A stretch of 64,000 nucleotides of DNA from assembly GCA_963803115.1 (NCBI GenBank), contig CAWDLN010000013.1:62001-126000 (forward strand), written 5' to 3'. Positions 51,430-60,087 of the stretch are shown here, one piece after another. The position numbers were made by a program, and so were the translations under genes. The notes under the pieces are model-generated. The model had not been told where the DNA came from and searched no databases. It worked only from the letters and a program-made list of their open reading frames with translations. This stretch comes from DATBGZ01 sp963803115. GTDB lineage: Bacteria > Actinomycetota > Actinomycetes > Mycobacteriales > Micromonosporaceae. Position 1 is the stretch's first letter, and each line of letters begins with the position of its first letter.

Positions 51430-52458
51430 ATGGCCGCTGAATCAAGCAGACTCCGCCTCGCCTCGCCACTGGAGACGGAGCCCACCTTCACCCTGACCTT
51501 CCGCGGCTACAACAAGCGGGAGGTCGATCAGTACGCCCACATCGCCGAGACCCAACTGGGCGCCGCGGTGGCCGAGCGCAACGAACTCGCGGCCCGGGTC
51601 CGCACACTCTCCGACCAACTGCACCAGGTGCACGCTGAGGTGGTGGAACTTCGGCGCCGACCAACGATCGACGACAAGGTGTCCTTCCGGCACCTCGGCC
51701 CACGGGTAGAACAGATCCTCGCCGAGGCCGAGCAGCAGGCCGAGGCCGTTCGCGCGGCCGCGGCGGACGGCCTCGAGGCCGAGCGCTCCGCGCTGGTGGC
51801 CGAGCGCGCGAAGGTCAGCGACGAGTTCTCGCGCAAGGTCAGCGAGTACGAGGCCACCCAACAGGCGCGACGGGCCGAGGACGAAGTCAAGATCGCCCAG
51901 CGGCTCGAGGCGGTGCGGGCGGAGGTCGGCGACGCGCAGACGTACGCCCGCAAGCTCCGGGCGGAGGCCGAAGAGATCATCTCCGCGGCGCAGCAGGAGG
52001 CCCGCCGACTCATCGCCGAGGCAAGCGGTCAAGCCGGCCGGATCCGAGCCGACGCCGCCGAGCAGGCGACGGCCCTGCGAGCGAAGGCCGAGCGGGATGC
52101 GGCCACGATGGCGCAATCGGCCGAGACGTACGCACGGGAAACCCGGGAAGAGGCGGAGGAACACGCGCACCAGACCCGGGCAGCCGCAGAGCAGCACGCA
52201 CACCAGGCCACCGCCGCGGCCGAACAGGCCGCGACCCAGGTGCGTACCCAGGCCGAGCAGGCGGCGGCCCAGGTGCGGGCAGCGGCGGAGAAACACGTGG
52301 CCCGGTTGTACGCGGCGGCGCCGAAGTCCAACAACGGCGGGGAGGCGGCCGCGCCCGTACGGATGTCGCCGACCGATCAGGCCAAGACTGCCGAGCAAGC
52401 CAAAACCGCGGAGCAGGCCAAGACCGCGGCCAACGCGGCCGAGCCGTCGCGGGCCTGA
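51430..52458 (+). CDS. DivIVA-like coiled-coil protein 1
   Basis: ATG 51430 gives 342 residues. Residues 20-60 hold a DivIVA-type membrane-targeting domain (FTLTFRGYNKREVDQYAHIA), then a linker (RRRPTIDDKVSFRHLGPRVE) and a long Ala/Glu/Arg coiled coil to about residue 290. The C-tail has three KTAEQA repeats. Actinobacterial DivIVA-type proteins mark cell poles and septa and guide apical growth. The next gene is a paralogue with the same SFRHLGPRVEQILAEA block, so this pair is probably one functional unit. Confidence 0.82.
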   Translation: MAAESSRLRLASPLETEPTFTLTFRGYNKREVDQYAHIAETQLGAAVAERNELAARVRTLSDQLHQVHAEVVELRRRPTIDDKVSFRHLGPRVEQILAEAEQQAEAVRAAAADGLEAERSALVAERAKVSDEFSRKVSEYEATQQARRAEDEVKIAQRLEAVRAEVGDAQTYARKLRAEAEEIISAAQQEARRLIAEASGQAGRIRADAAEQATALRAKAERDAATMAQSAETYARETREEAEEHAHQTRAAAEQHAHQATAAAEQAATQVRTQAEQAAAQVRAAAEKHVARLYAAAPKSNNGGEAAAPVRMSPTDQAKTAEQAKTAEQAKTAANAAEPSRA

Positions 52459-52509
52459 TATCTGTCTATTTCAGACGGCTTGATCGTGACGAGATGGGAG
52501 GATTCGGGC

Positions 52510-53328
52510 GTGGTTGATACCCAAACGCTTCCGTTGCTGTCGGAGGTCGCGACGACCCCGTCCTTCCGGTTGGCCTTCCGCGGTTACGACGCTCGCGAGG
52601 TAGACCGGTACGCGAACTACATGGAGTCCGAGGTCGAGGCGGCCGCCGCTGTACAGCACGAGCTCGCGGCCGACGTGCGCAGTCTGTCCGAACAGCTCGA
52701 GCGGGCGCATGAAGAACTCGCCGTGCTCCGGCGCCGCCCGACCGTGGATGAAGAGGTCTCGTTCCGTCATCTCGGACCACGGGTAGAGCAGATCCTGGCC
52801 GAGGCGCAGGCGGAGGCCGAGGCGATCCGAGCCGCGGCCGCCGAGCACGCCACCCGCGAGCGGGAGGCGGCCGAGGCGCACGTGCGCGTCGTCCAAGCCG
52901 AGCATGCCCGAGTGATCGCCGAGGCCGAGCAGCGTCAACAGCAGCTCCGCCAGGAAGAGGAGCGGTGGACGCTACGGCTGCGGGACCGGCAAGACGCGGT
53001 GGCCCGGGCGGAGGCGTACCGCACCCGCGTGCGGCGCGATGCCGAGGAGTTGCTGGCGTCCGCGCAGGCGCAGCACGAGCGGGTCATCGCATCCGCGCTG
53101 GCCCGGTCCGAGCAGGTGCTGACTCGCTCCGCTGCCTGGGCCGCGCAGACCAGGGAGCAGGCATTGCGCGACGCGGATGCGCTGGTGGCCGAGGTTGAGC
53201 AGGCGGCGCAGCAGAGCGTTACCGATCGTTCGGCCAAGACCGGTCGGCTCGACTCACGCCCGAAACGCAACGGCCGACCCTTACGCGCAACGGCCGATTT
53301 GAAGGTAGTGGCCTCGTCCCGACGCTGA
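52510..53328 (+). CDS. DivIVA-like coiled-coil protein 2
   Basis: GTG 52510 has GGGAGG eight bases upstream and starts MVDTQTLPLLSEVATTPSFR. The 272-residue protein has the same FRGYDAREVDRYANYMESEV head, LRRRPTVDEEVSFRHLGPRV linker and EQILAEAQ coiled coil as its neighbour. It is shorter, ending with a basic tail (RLDSRPKRNGRPLRATADLK). A longer TTG start at 52480 is less likely. Tandem duplication followed by tail divergence is clear. A hetero-oligomeric polar scaffold is inferred. Confidence 0.8.
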   Translation: MVDTQTLPLLSEVATTPSFRLAFRGYDAREVDRYANYMESEVEAAAAVQHELAADVRSLSEQLERAHEELAVLRRRPTVDEEVSFRHLGPRVEQILAEAQAEAEAIRAAAAEHATREREAAEAHVRVVQAEHARVIAEAEQRQQQLRQEEERWTLRLRDRQDAVARAEAYRTRVRRDAEELLASAQAQHERVIASALARSEQVLTRSAAWAAQTREQALRDADALVAEVEQAAQQSVTDRSAKTGRLDSRPKRNGRPLRATADLKVVASSRR

Positions 53329-53338
53329 ACGGCGGCAA

Positions 53339-55249
53339 CTACTTCCGGCGCGTGGTGAGCGTCGGGTCGTCGGGCAGGCTGACGAGGTGCTTGACCCAGT
53401 CGACGTGTTCGCGTTCGCGCTTGCCCATCGCCTTCGCGTCGCGCTCCATCTGACGATCGAGGCGCGCCTGGATCTCCGCGCGCTCGGCGGCCAGCCTCGC
53501 GGCGCGTCGACGGGCCCGGCGACCCTTCGGCTCGGGTGCGGCCGCCGATGTCGCGCCCAGCGACGGCTGGGTCGCCGCCACGGCGACCACCTCGGCTGGG
53601 CGTGTGGTCCGGGGCATGTCCTTCTTGGCGTGACGAACCGGCTCGGCCCGTACCGGGGGTGCCGACGCTGGCGCGTCAGCCTTGCCGCGACGGCGTGACT
53701 TCGATGGCTTCGCGGGCAAGGTGACGGCTGCGGGCGCCGGGGCCGCTCTCTTGGCGGCGGTCTTGGCGGGGGGTTTGGCGGTGGTCTTGGCGGAGGTCGC
53801 GGGCTTTGTCGGCGGCGCCGCAGCCGGCGGCTGGCTGAACGGTTCCGGCAACCGGGCCGGTCCGGCCGCCGGGATCGCGGGCTGGGGCGGTGCGGGCGGC
53901 GGGGTTGGCTGCGGCGGCGGCGCTGGTGTCGGTCGCTGCACGGGCACTGGGGCCGACACGCGGGCCGGGGCGACCGGCGCGGACCTCGGCGGCGCCACGT
54001 AGACCGGCTCAGTGGCCGGGTAGCGCGGAGCGTCCACTCGGGACGGCGTGGTGGCCCGGCCAGCGCGCTTCCGTCCCGTCGTTGTCGGGGACTGGTCGGT
54101 GGGGTAGGGGCTTGCTGAGTACTGCGCCGCGGCGGCCGGCGCCGGGTACGGCGCGGCGGCCGGGTAGAGCGCGGCTCGCCCGGACTCGATGGCCAGCGGC
54201 GCCCGTGCGGTAACGGCCGCGGCCCCGCTCGTCAGGGCGGCCGGCTGCGGCGGTGCGGCGGGCTCGCCCGAACGATGCGCTGCGGCCGTCGCGGCGGACG
54301 TCAGGAGTCCGACGGTCGCCGCGAGCAGGGCAGCGACATAGCTCGACATGAGCTCACCAGCCGGCCCGACGACCAGATATCCGGCGGCGACGATGGCCGG
54401 TCCGGCGAGGCCAGACAGCGCGATGGTGAGCCGGCGTGTGCCGACCCAGCGGGCGGTCGCGGCGACCGCGAAGCCGAACAATGCGGCGACAGCCACCATC
54501 AGGTTCGGCCCGAGCCACCACTCGTCGGGGCCGATCAGGTTCGGCGCATCGAGTACACCGAGGCGAGGCGTCACCGTCGGCCGATCCGACGCGATGGATA
54601 TGCCAACGGAGGCCAGCCCGAACATCCAGACCCCGCCGAGCCAGACGGCGGCGTTGGCCGCGATCGGCGCGGCGGCCAAGGAGAGCAAGGAGACGACCGC
54701 CCCGACCGCGATGCCGATGCCCGCGGTGGTGGCCATCACCCGCAGGTCGGCCGGCTCCAACGCCTGGCGGGCGGACAACCAGACGAGAGTGAATGCGGCC
54801 GCCGCTCCCAACACCGCGAACACCGTCGCGATCACCCGGCTCGCGCCAGCGGCGAATCGCCGAGCCTTGTCCACGGTCTTGTCCTTGGCCGTGGCGACGG
54901 CCCGCCGTCGGGCCGCCCGCATTCCCTTCTTGTGGGCCACCAGACCCGAGTGGCGCGCGGCCGCGGCGTCGGCCCGACGGTTCGCGATCGCCTGCCGGAT
55001 CGCCCGCACGCTCCGCCGGCCGCCGGCGACGCCGCCCAGCACCGCCGCGGCGAAGATGAACAGCAGCCAGGTGAGCTGGCGGCGCCATACGTCGGGCGTC
55101 GGCGCCGTGCTCCAGACGAGCAACCCGAGTGCCTGGGCGGCACCGAGCTGCGCGGCCGCGATCAGCCCGGCGGCGACGAAGGACCGTCCGGCGAGTTTGA
55201 CCCAACCAACCACGCGGGGAAGCTTACGAGGCCCGGTCTCGCTCAGCAC
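53339..55249 (-). CDS. Membrane protein with long Pro/Ala-rich basic tail
   Basis: The 636-residue protein has about eight N-terminal transmembrane helices in residues 15-330 (FVAAGLIAAAQLGAAQALGL, QLTWLLFIFAAAVLGGVAGG, VIATVFAVLGAAAAFTLVWL). A roughly 230-residue Pro/Ala/Lys-rich tail (APPPQPTPPPAPPQPAIPAA, AKTTAKPPAKTAAKRAAPAP) and a C-terminal basic helix (GRRARRRAARLAAERAEIQA) follow. The family is not recognised. It is convergent with the DivIVA-like pair at 10 bp, and the tail is of the kind used for cytoplasmic scaffolding or wall contact. Start: GTG 55249. Confidence 0.7.
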   Translation of the reverse strand: MLSETGPRKLPRVVGWVKLAGRSFVAAGLIAAAQLGAAQALGLLVWSTAPTPDVWRRQLTWLLFIFAAAVLGGVAGGRRSVRAIRQAIANRRADAAAARHSGLVAHKKGMRAARRRAVATAKDKTVDKARRFAAGASRVIATVFAVLGAAAAFTLVWLSARQALEPADLRVMATTAGIGIAVGAVVSLLSLAAAPIAANAAVWLGGVWMFGLASVGISIASDRPTVTPRLGVLDAPNLIGPDEWWLGPNLMVAVAALFGFAVAATARWVGTRRLTIALSGLAGPAIVAAGYLVVGPAGELMSSYVAALLAATVGLLTSAATAAAHRSGEPAAPPQPAALTSGAAAVTARAPLAIESGRAALYPAAAPYPAPAAAAQYSASPYPTDQSPTTTGRKRAGRATTPSRVDAPRYPATEPVYVAPPRSAPVAPARVSAPVPVQRPTPAPPPQPTPPPAPPQPAIPAAGPARLPEPFSQPPAAAPPTKPATSAKTTAKPPAKTAAKRAAPAPAAVTLPAKPSKSRRRGKADAPASAPPVRAEPVRHAKKDMPRTTRPAEVVAVAATQPSLGATSAAAPEPKGRRARRRAARLAAERAEIQARLDRQMERDAKAMGKREREHVDWVKHLVSLPDDPTLTTRRK

Positions 55250-55488
55250 GTTTCACCTGCTCACTGCGACGCCTTTAAGTACGGTTATGTGGCTTTCGGC
55301 GGAGGCGCTTTCGACCCCGATGACAGCGCGAAACCGCAGGTCCGAGTGGGCGTCGTCGCCTGTCGGAGCAGCGCGGCAGAAAGAATGCCTCCAGCAAGGT
55401 AATCCGGATGAGAGCAGCTAATGGTTCACGACACGCGGGCGGATGATGGTCGCGGACCGTAATCAAGCCAAACCTGAGAGGCCAGGGC
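55250..55488. other. Intergenic region without a recognised gene
   Basis: About 240 bp. Short frames here lack normal codon bias. I see no strong hairpin. Confidence 0.35.
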
Positions 55489-55878
55489 TCACAGGTCGTG
55501 CCCGGTCGTGCGGTCGATGTTGCCGGGCAGATCACCCACATAGTTCCCGGTACTCGACGTGCCAGAGGGCTCGAACATGAGGATCGACGCGCCCGGCGAG
55601 GAGGGGCGGTGCTCGGTACCTTTCGGCACCACGAACGTGTCTCCCTGGCGCAGTACAACCGTGGTCTCGACGCCATCGGCATCCCGGAGGGCCACATCGA
55701 ACTGGCCGTCGAGGACCAGAAAGAACTCGTCCGTGTCGTCGTGCGAGTGCCACACGTGTTCACCCTTGGCATGGGCGACGCGTACGTCGTAGTTGTTCAT
55801 TCGGGCGACGATGCGCGGACTGTAGATGTCGTCGAAGGATGCGAGGGCGACCGCGAGGTTCACGGGCTTGGTGTCCAT
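55489..55878 (-). CDS. Cupin-domain protein
   Basis: Taking ATG 55878 (MDTKPVNLAVALASFDDIYS), the 129-residue product has cupin motif 1 HAKGEHVWHSHDDTDEFFLV (His-His-Glu metal ligands) and motif 2 LRQGDTFVVPKGTEHRPSSP (His). The small single-domain cupin class includes isomerases, dioxygenases and sensors. An alternative start at 55926 would add 16 residues unlike the family. Function not assignable. Confidence 0.82.
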   Translation of the reverse strand: MDTKPVNLAVALASFDDIYSPRIVARMNNYDVRVAHAKGEHVWHSHDDTDEFFLVLDGQFDVALRDADGVETTVVLRQGDTFVVPKGTEHRPSSPGASILMFEPSGTSSTGNYVGDLPGNIDRTTGHDL

Positions 55879-55946
55879 GCCTCGATTGTTCCGCAGCCAC
55901 CCTTCGATGGCCGCGAGCGGTCCCACGCCCGGAAGCCGTCCAGGAG

Positions 55947-56318
55947 CTACTCCCGGAAGCCGTCCCGGAACCGGCGGAAGAAGCCGCCTTCGAACGGCAA
56001 GGGCTCACCCGGTGGGGGCGGCTCGCGGCGCTGCGTTGCGACCGGCTGGTCGTAGTCAGTTCGCGCGATCGCGTCGATGATCTGCTCCTCGTCGAACTGC
56101 TCCGAGCCGGCGATCATGGGGACGAAGCCCACCAATGTGCCGTCGCGCAGCACGGTCGCCTCGAGCCCGGCCGCGCCATCGGTGTCCCATAGCGCCTCAC
56201 GCCCGTCGAAGATGACCACCCGCACGCCGATCTGGCCAACCCCGGTGCGGGCCACATGCGCCGGTACGCCACGCTCGCGCAGGGCGTCGACGACCCGCCG
56301 TGCTCTGTTCTCGTCCAT
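55947..56318 (-). CDS. Hypothetical protein (123 residues)
   Basis: ATG 56318 has GGAG six bases before it. The product begins MDENRARRVVDALRERGVPA and has HVARTGVGQIGVRVVIFDGR and LEATVLRDGTLVGFVPMIAG, an alpha/beta sequence of the type seen in short actinobacterial hypothetical proteins, with a Pro-rich C-terminus. I do not recognise a named domain. Upstream in-frame sequence to 56462 is Arg-rich and probably not translated. Confidence 0.55.
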   Translation of the reverse strand: MDENRARRVVDALRERGVPAHVARTGVGQIGVRVVIFDGREALWDTDGAAGLEATVLRDGTLVGFVPMIAGSEQFDEEQIIDAIARTDYDQPVATQRREPPPPGEPLPFEGGFFRRFRDGFRE

Positions 56319-56460
56319 CCCCAACTCCGCCACACACGATCTCCCGAACCCCCAACCTAGCGCGGCAGTCTGGACGCCACCTGTGAATCTTCGCGCGAGC
56401 GCCCGCATTAAGGAACGTCCCCGATGCCGCCGGCGACCGCGCGTGCCTAGCGTCGGCGAC

Positions 56461-56715
56461 ATGAAGAAGGTCCTGACGATCGTCGGGTTGTTGCTCGGCG
56501 TGTTTCTTATGGCCCGGGCGGTCGCCTGGCCGTTCCAGATAGACGCCGGTGATCCGACTAGCTACGCCAACGACTGGGGTGGACCGAGCCTGCTCGGTGT
56601 CGCCGCCGTCCACTGTGGACCAGGGATCGTCGTGGCCGCAATCCTGATCGGAGCGATCGTACGGAGTCGGCGCCGCGCCCGAGCCCATGGTCACGCTGGT
56701 GCGCTGCCGAAGTAG
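56461..56715 (+). CDS. Small two-helix membrane protein
   Basis: ATG 56461 gives 84 residues: MKKVLTIVGLLLGVFLMARA (first helix or signal anchor), a periplasmic WPFQIDAGDPTSYANDWGGP loop, a second helix VAAVHCGPGIVVAAILIGAI and a basic tail. A standard positive-inside arrangement. Function unknown. Its 3' end overlaps the convergent DUF1023 gene by 25 bp. Confidence 0.68.
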   Translation: MKKVLTIVGLLLGVFLMARAVAWPFQIDAGDPTSYANDWGGPSLLGVAAVHCGPGIVVAAILIGAIVRSRRRARAHGHAGALPK

Positions 56716-58361
56716 TAGCCGACGAGGTCGTAGCGGCCGACGACGATGGCCGCCTGGTTATGGAGACTGGCGCTGCCCGCCGTCCAGTACGCGCTGTGTC
56801 CGTGCGTGTCGACCTCAAACCGGTTGCCGCCGAACGCCTTGTCGGTCGGCTCCTCGCCGTGCACGAAACCAAGGTCGCCGAGGCCGCCGCCGATGAGGTC
56901 ACCCTCGGCCAGGCCACCCCACACGTGGCGCGGGTCAATGTGGAGCTTCGCCGCCCGGTCGGTGTGCATGCCCGGGCTCCCTGCGGCGATGATGTCGTCG
57001 ACCCGCAACGCGCCGGCGAGCGCCGATTCGGCGATCACCGTCGTGCCGTAGCTGTGGCCGACCGCGCTCACGTGATAGGCCGCGCCATCGGGCTGGTGGG
57101 TGGCCCGCAGTGCGTCCACGAACGGCGTGAACGCGTGCGACCCGGCCCGCGACGAACCGTACCCGAGCGCATCGAGGGTGCCCGGGGTGTCGTAGCCGAG
57201 CCAGTAGATCACCGCCACGTCGTCGCCGTACGGCGCCACCCGCTGCGCCTCGCGGCGGAGGTTGTCGACCCGGTCCATGTCGCCGCCGATGTCGAGCAGG
57301 TCGGTATTGATACCGGGCACGAACACCGCGGTGTGTCGCGCCCGGTCCGGATCACCCAGGGACACGATCGCCTTGCCGTCGCCGCCGCCGTCGATGCCCA
57401 TGAGCAGTGCCCGATCGCCGAACTGGGACAGCTTGTCCCGCACCGCGCGCAATCCCGCCTCGCTCGCGTGCACGTCCGCCAGCTCAGACCGGAGCGCGGC
57501 AATGTGGGAGCGCTCGGTGAAGGGCATGACCGAGTCGATGTGCCGGCGCCCGGCTAAGGGACCGAGCGCCTCATCGAGCTGACGGGTCAGCTCGGCGTCG
57601 TGCGCGGCGAACGCCGCGAGCTGGTTGACGAGCGCGGTGCGGTTGGCCCGGTCGCGGTCGGCCGCCGGCAAGCCGTCCAGCCACCCGACGATGTCGGGAT
57701 AGTCACGCAGCACCTGCTCCCTTTGCTCGGGGCGCAGCGACTGCCACCAGGCGTGCACGTCCGCGGGTGGACGGCCGCGCTGACGCGCCACGGCATCGCG
57801 GCCGATCGGGTCGGCCATCATCGGGCCGGCCATCATCGCGCCGGATCCGGACCCGGACGGCGGTTGGTTGGCCCGGATCGCCGCCATGGTTCGCGCGTCG
57901 AGCGCTCGCGCCCGGCCGACCAGCTCGACGATCTCGTGCGTCATCCCGGAGATTCGTCTGGCCCGGAGCACCTCGGTCTCCGGGTCGGACGTGTCGCCGG
58001 TGCCGCTGACCGCGCCGGTGGCCCGGTCGACCCGATATCCGGCCCGCTCGATGCGTTCGACGGTCTGCGCGGCTCGCAGTCTCATATCGCTGATCGCGTA
58101 CGCGTGATGCTCCATGGCGTCGGCGATGCGCCGGGCGGGCTGGTGCGCGTTGCTGAGCTGGTGTCCCTGGGCAGTGAGGCGCTGTACTGCGGCCTGCGCA
58201 CCCGACCCTGCCGGCCACCCACCTTCGGCTCGGGAGCGGCCCCGGGCGTACGCGTCGGAGGCACGGTCGAGATCGGCGGCCATCGTTGCCCAAGCATTGG
58301 CGCTGCGGTGAAAGGGCTCCGGGTCGGCGGCGAGCAGGTCGCCCAAGGTCAGCGTGCTCAC
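56691..58361 (-). CDS. DUF1023 alpha/beta hydrolase with N-terminal WXG-like helical region
   Basis: GTG 58361 gives 556 residues. Residues 1-90 are helical and resemble WXG100/LXG heads (RSANAWATMAADLDRASDAY). A middle helical section carries WWQSLRPEQREQVLRDYPDI, and the C-terminal half is the DUF1023 hydrolase: TAVFVPGINTDLLDIGGDMD, nucleophile VSAVGHSYGTTVIAESALAG and an acid/His region near FEVDTHGHSAYWTA. The start overlaps the stop of the upstream small gene by GTGA. Such pairs belong to actinobacterial type VII-secretion-like loci; secretion of this protein is inferred, and no ESX core genes are in the window. Confidence 0.82.
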   Translation of the reverse strand: MSTLTLGDLLAADPEPFHRSANAWATMAADLDRASDAYARGRSRAEGGWPAGSGAQAAVQRLTAQGHQLSNAHQPARRIADAMEHHAYAISDMRLRAAQTVERIERAGYRVDRATGAVSGTGDTSDPETEVLRARRISGMTHEIVELVGRARALDARTMAAIRANQPPSGSGSGAMMAGPMMADPIGRDAVARQRGRPPADVHAWWQSLRPEQREQVLRDYPDIVGWLDGLPAADRDRANRTALVNQLAAFAAHDAELTRQLDEALGPLAGRRHIDSVMPFTERSHIAALRSELADVHASEAGLRAVRDKLSQFGDRALLMGIDGGGDGKAIVSLGDPDRARHTAVFVPGINTDLLDIGGDMDRVDNLRREAQRVAPYGDDVAVIYWLGYDTPGTLDALGYGSSRAGSHAFTPFVDALRATHQPDGAAYHVSAVGHSYGTTVIAESALAGALRVDDIIAAGSPGMHTDRAAKLHIDPRHVWGGLAEGDLIGGGLGDLGFVHGEEPTDKAFGGNRFEVDTHGHSAYWTAGSASLHNQAAIVVGRYDLVGYYFGSAPA

Positions 58362-58663
58362 TCGAACCGTCCGCCACCGCCGCGCCAAACGGCGGCGACC
58401 GCGTGCCACTCACTGTCCGCGTAGGTCTCCGCGCCCGCGCGCAGGCGGGTGGCCGTGTCCTCGACCGACCGTCGCAGCCCGCTCAGGTATTCGGCCCATG
58501 CGCGACCCGCCGCCGCCAACTCGGCCTGCATCGACCAGCCTGGATGGCGCGTCACGGCGACATTTCGTGAGACTTCACGACCGCGTTCGAGAAGTGCGGC
58601 GGCGCAACTGATGTCGGCTGCGGCCACGCGGAGATCTTCTGGATCGACGCTGATGAGTGTCAT
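58358..58663 (-). CDS. WXG100-like small protein
   Basis: ATG 58663 with GGGGG upstream gives 101 residues: MTLISVDPEDLRVAAADISC, then helix 1, a PGWSMQAELAAAGRAWAEYL turn and helix 2 (LRRSVEDTATRLRAGAETYA). Size and helix-turn-helix layout fit the ESAT-6/WXG100 superfamily, although the canonical WxG is replaced by a GWS turn. It is coupled to the DUF1023 hydrolase gene and probably forms a complex with its N-terminal region. Confidence 0.7.
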   Translation of the reverse strand: MTLISVDPEDLRVAAADISCAAALLERGREVSRNVAVTRHPGWSMQAELAAAGRAWAEYLSGLRRSVEDTATRLRAGAETYADSEWHAVAAVWRGGGGRFE

Positions 58664-58821
58664 GTCCAACCCCCGTTCGACACATCGGCGCCACGATAAC
58701 CAGGGCAGCCGCCGCCGTGCTGACCCCCGCGAGACGTCAAAGCGGCTTATGCCTGAATAGAGATGAAGAAGTTGCCGGGCGGTCTTGCAAGGGGTTGCGG
58801 CGATCGGTTGCACTGGGGGCT

Positions 58822-59444
58822 GTGAAACCCCTCGGTCGGCTCGTTGTCGTCACCCTTGTCGCGGCGTTCGCCGTCGCGGGCTGCAGCTCCGGGCAGCCAA
58901 CCACAACCCCACGGTCGCAAGCTCCGCCACGACGTCCGGCGCCACCACGTCAACGTCGGGGCACCCGTCGGCGAGCGCCAGCACGTCCGCCCCGGAATTG
59001 GTCGAGTTCTCCACCGACGGGGCCGGGCCGTACCAGCTGGGCCTGACCTTGACGGCGCTGAAGGCCAAGCCCGGCCTCGACGAAGTCACCACCGGCGGAG
59101 TCTGCCCGAACAACACGTTCGCTCGAGGCGTCGGGGTGTGGCGGGATGTGCGGATGTCGTTCCGCCAGGACGGCAAGCTGTATTTGTTGATCAACCGGTC
59201 CGATGCGATCCCGACCCCGTCCGGGGCGTGGCTCGGCACGACGCTGGCCGATCTGAAGACGATCTACGCCGGGTTGACGACGCAGGAACTGACCCGCGGC
59301 GCGAATTCGGCGTTCCTCGTGCAGACACTCTCCGGCGGCGGAATCCTCTTCGAGCTCGACGCGGCCAAGAAGGTGCTCTCGATGGCCGCCGCGGACGCCT
59401 TCTACCTGCGCAGCACGTTCAACTCCGGCGCCGAATACTGCTAA
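58822..59444 (+). CDS. Putative lipoprotein, one frameshift
   Basis: GTG 58822 starts MKPLGRLVVVTLVAAFAVAG with lipobox VAGC. The first frame goes out near 58905 (CAACCACAACCCC). The next frame continues as a Ser/Thr-rich linker (ASSATTSGATTSTSGHPSAS) and a folded domain (DGAGPYQLGLTLTALKAKPG, DLKTIYAGLTTQELTRGANS) ending at 59444 with GAEYC*. One missing base in the repetitive C/A tract reconciles them. The domain resembles actinobacterial lipoproteins of unknown function. Confidence 0.66.
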
Positions 59445-59500
59445 GTCGTCCGCCCCGGCCAAGAGCCCCGGGCCAGGCGCGAGCCCAGCGAGCGCCATGT

Positions 59501-59534
59501 TACTCAGTTAGGCGGTATACTCAGTTAGGCGGTA
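59501..59534. repeat. Exact 17-bp duplication across the GNAT stop codon
   Basis: TACTCAGTTAGGCGGTA occurs at 59501-59517 and 59518-59534 with no mismatch. The stop codon of the GNAT gene (TAA, minus strand, 59508-59510) is in the left copy. Confidence 0.92.
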
Positions 59535-59948
59535 TACGCGGGAGTCGCGTTCGCGGAAGCCGAGCCGTTCGTAGAGGCGGCCGGCCGAGTCGCGGTCGGG
59601 CCGCGAGGTGAGGTCGACGGTACGGGCGTTGGCCGACCGGGCGCACCCGATCGCGGCAATCGTCAATGCGGTGCCGACGCCATTACCGCGAGCCGAGGCG
59701 TCCACGACGACGTCCTCGATGCGGGCGCGCAGGCCGGAGGGGATCGGCACCATCACCAGGGTCAGCGTGCCCACGATGTGACCGTCAATCCGGGCGACGA
59801 AGACGGTATTCGCGTCGTGGATGAGCATTCGGGCGATCGCGGCCTCGTCCAACAGCGGCGCGGAGCCGGACAACTGGGGCAGGAGCCGGCCGAATGCCGA
59901 CACGAGCTCCTCGGTCGGCTCGCGGACCACCTCAACGTCGACCGTCAT
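59508..59948 (-). CDS. GNAT family N-acetyltransferase
   Basis: ATG 59948 gives 146 residues with FVARIDGHIVGTLTLVMVPI, IEDVVVDASARGNGVGTALT (acetyl-CoA pyrophosphate loop, R-G-x-G-x-G/A form) and RLYERLGFRERDSRVYRL. Single-domain, cytosolic. Target unknown. The C-terminus RLTEYTA lies in the 17-bp duplication described at 59501, so the duplication may have altered the last codons. Confidence 0.86.
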   Translation of the reverse strand: MTVDVEVVREPTEELVSAFGRLLPQLSGSAPLLDEAAIARMLIHDANTVFVARIDGHIVGTLTLVMVPIPSGLRARIEDVVVDASARGNGVGTALTIAAIGCARSANARTVDLTSRPDRDSAGRLYERLGFRERDSRVYRLTEYTA

Positions 59949-60087
59949 GCGGCCGACTCTATCGGCCGCCTCGTCCCTGTCGCGGGCCGACGAGTCGGGC
60001 AAGAATTCTGTCCGGGCATTGTCGATTCGGTCGCGACGCGCCCGTCGATCGGGTAGAGGATCGACTTCAGCGGAAAGGAGAGCCGTG

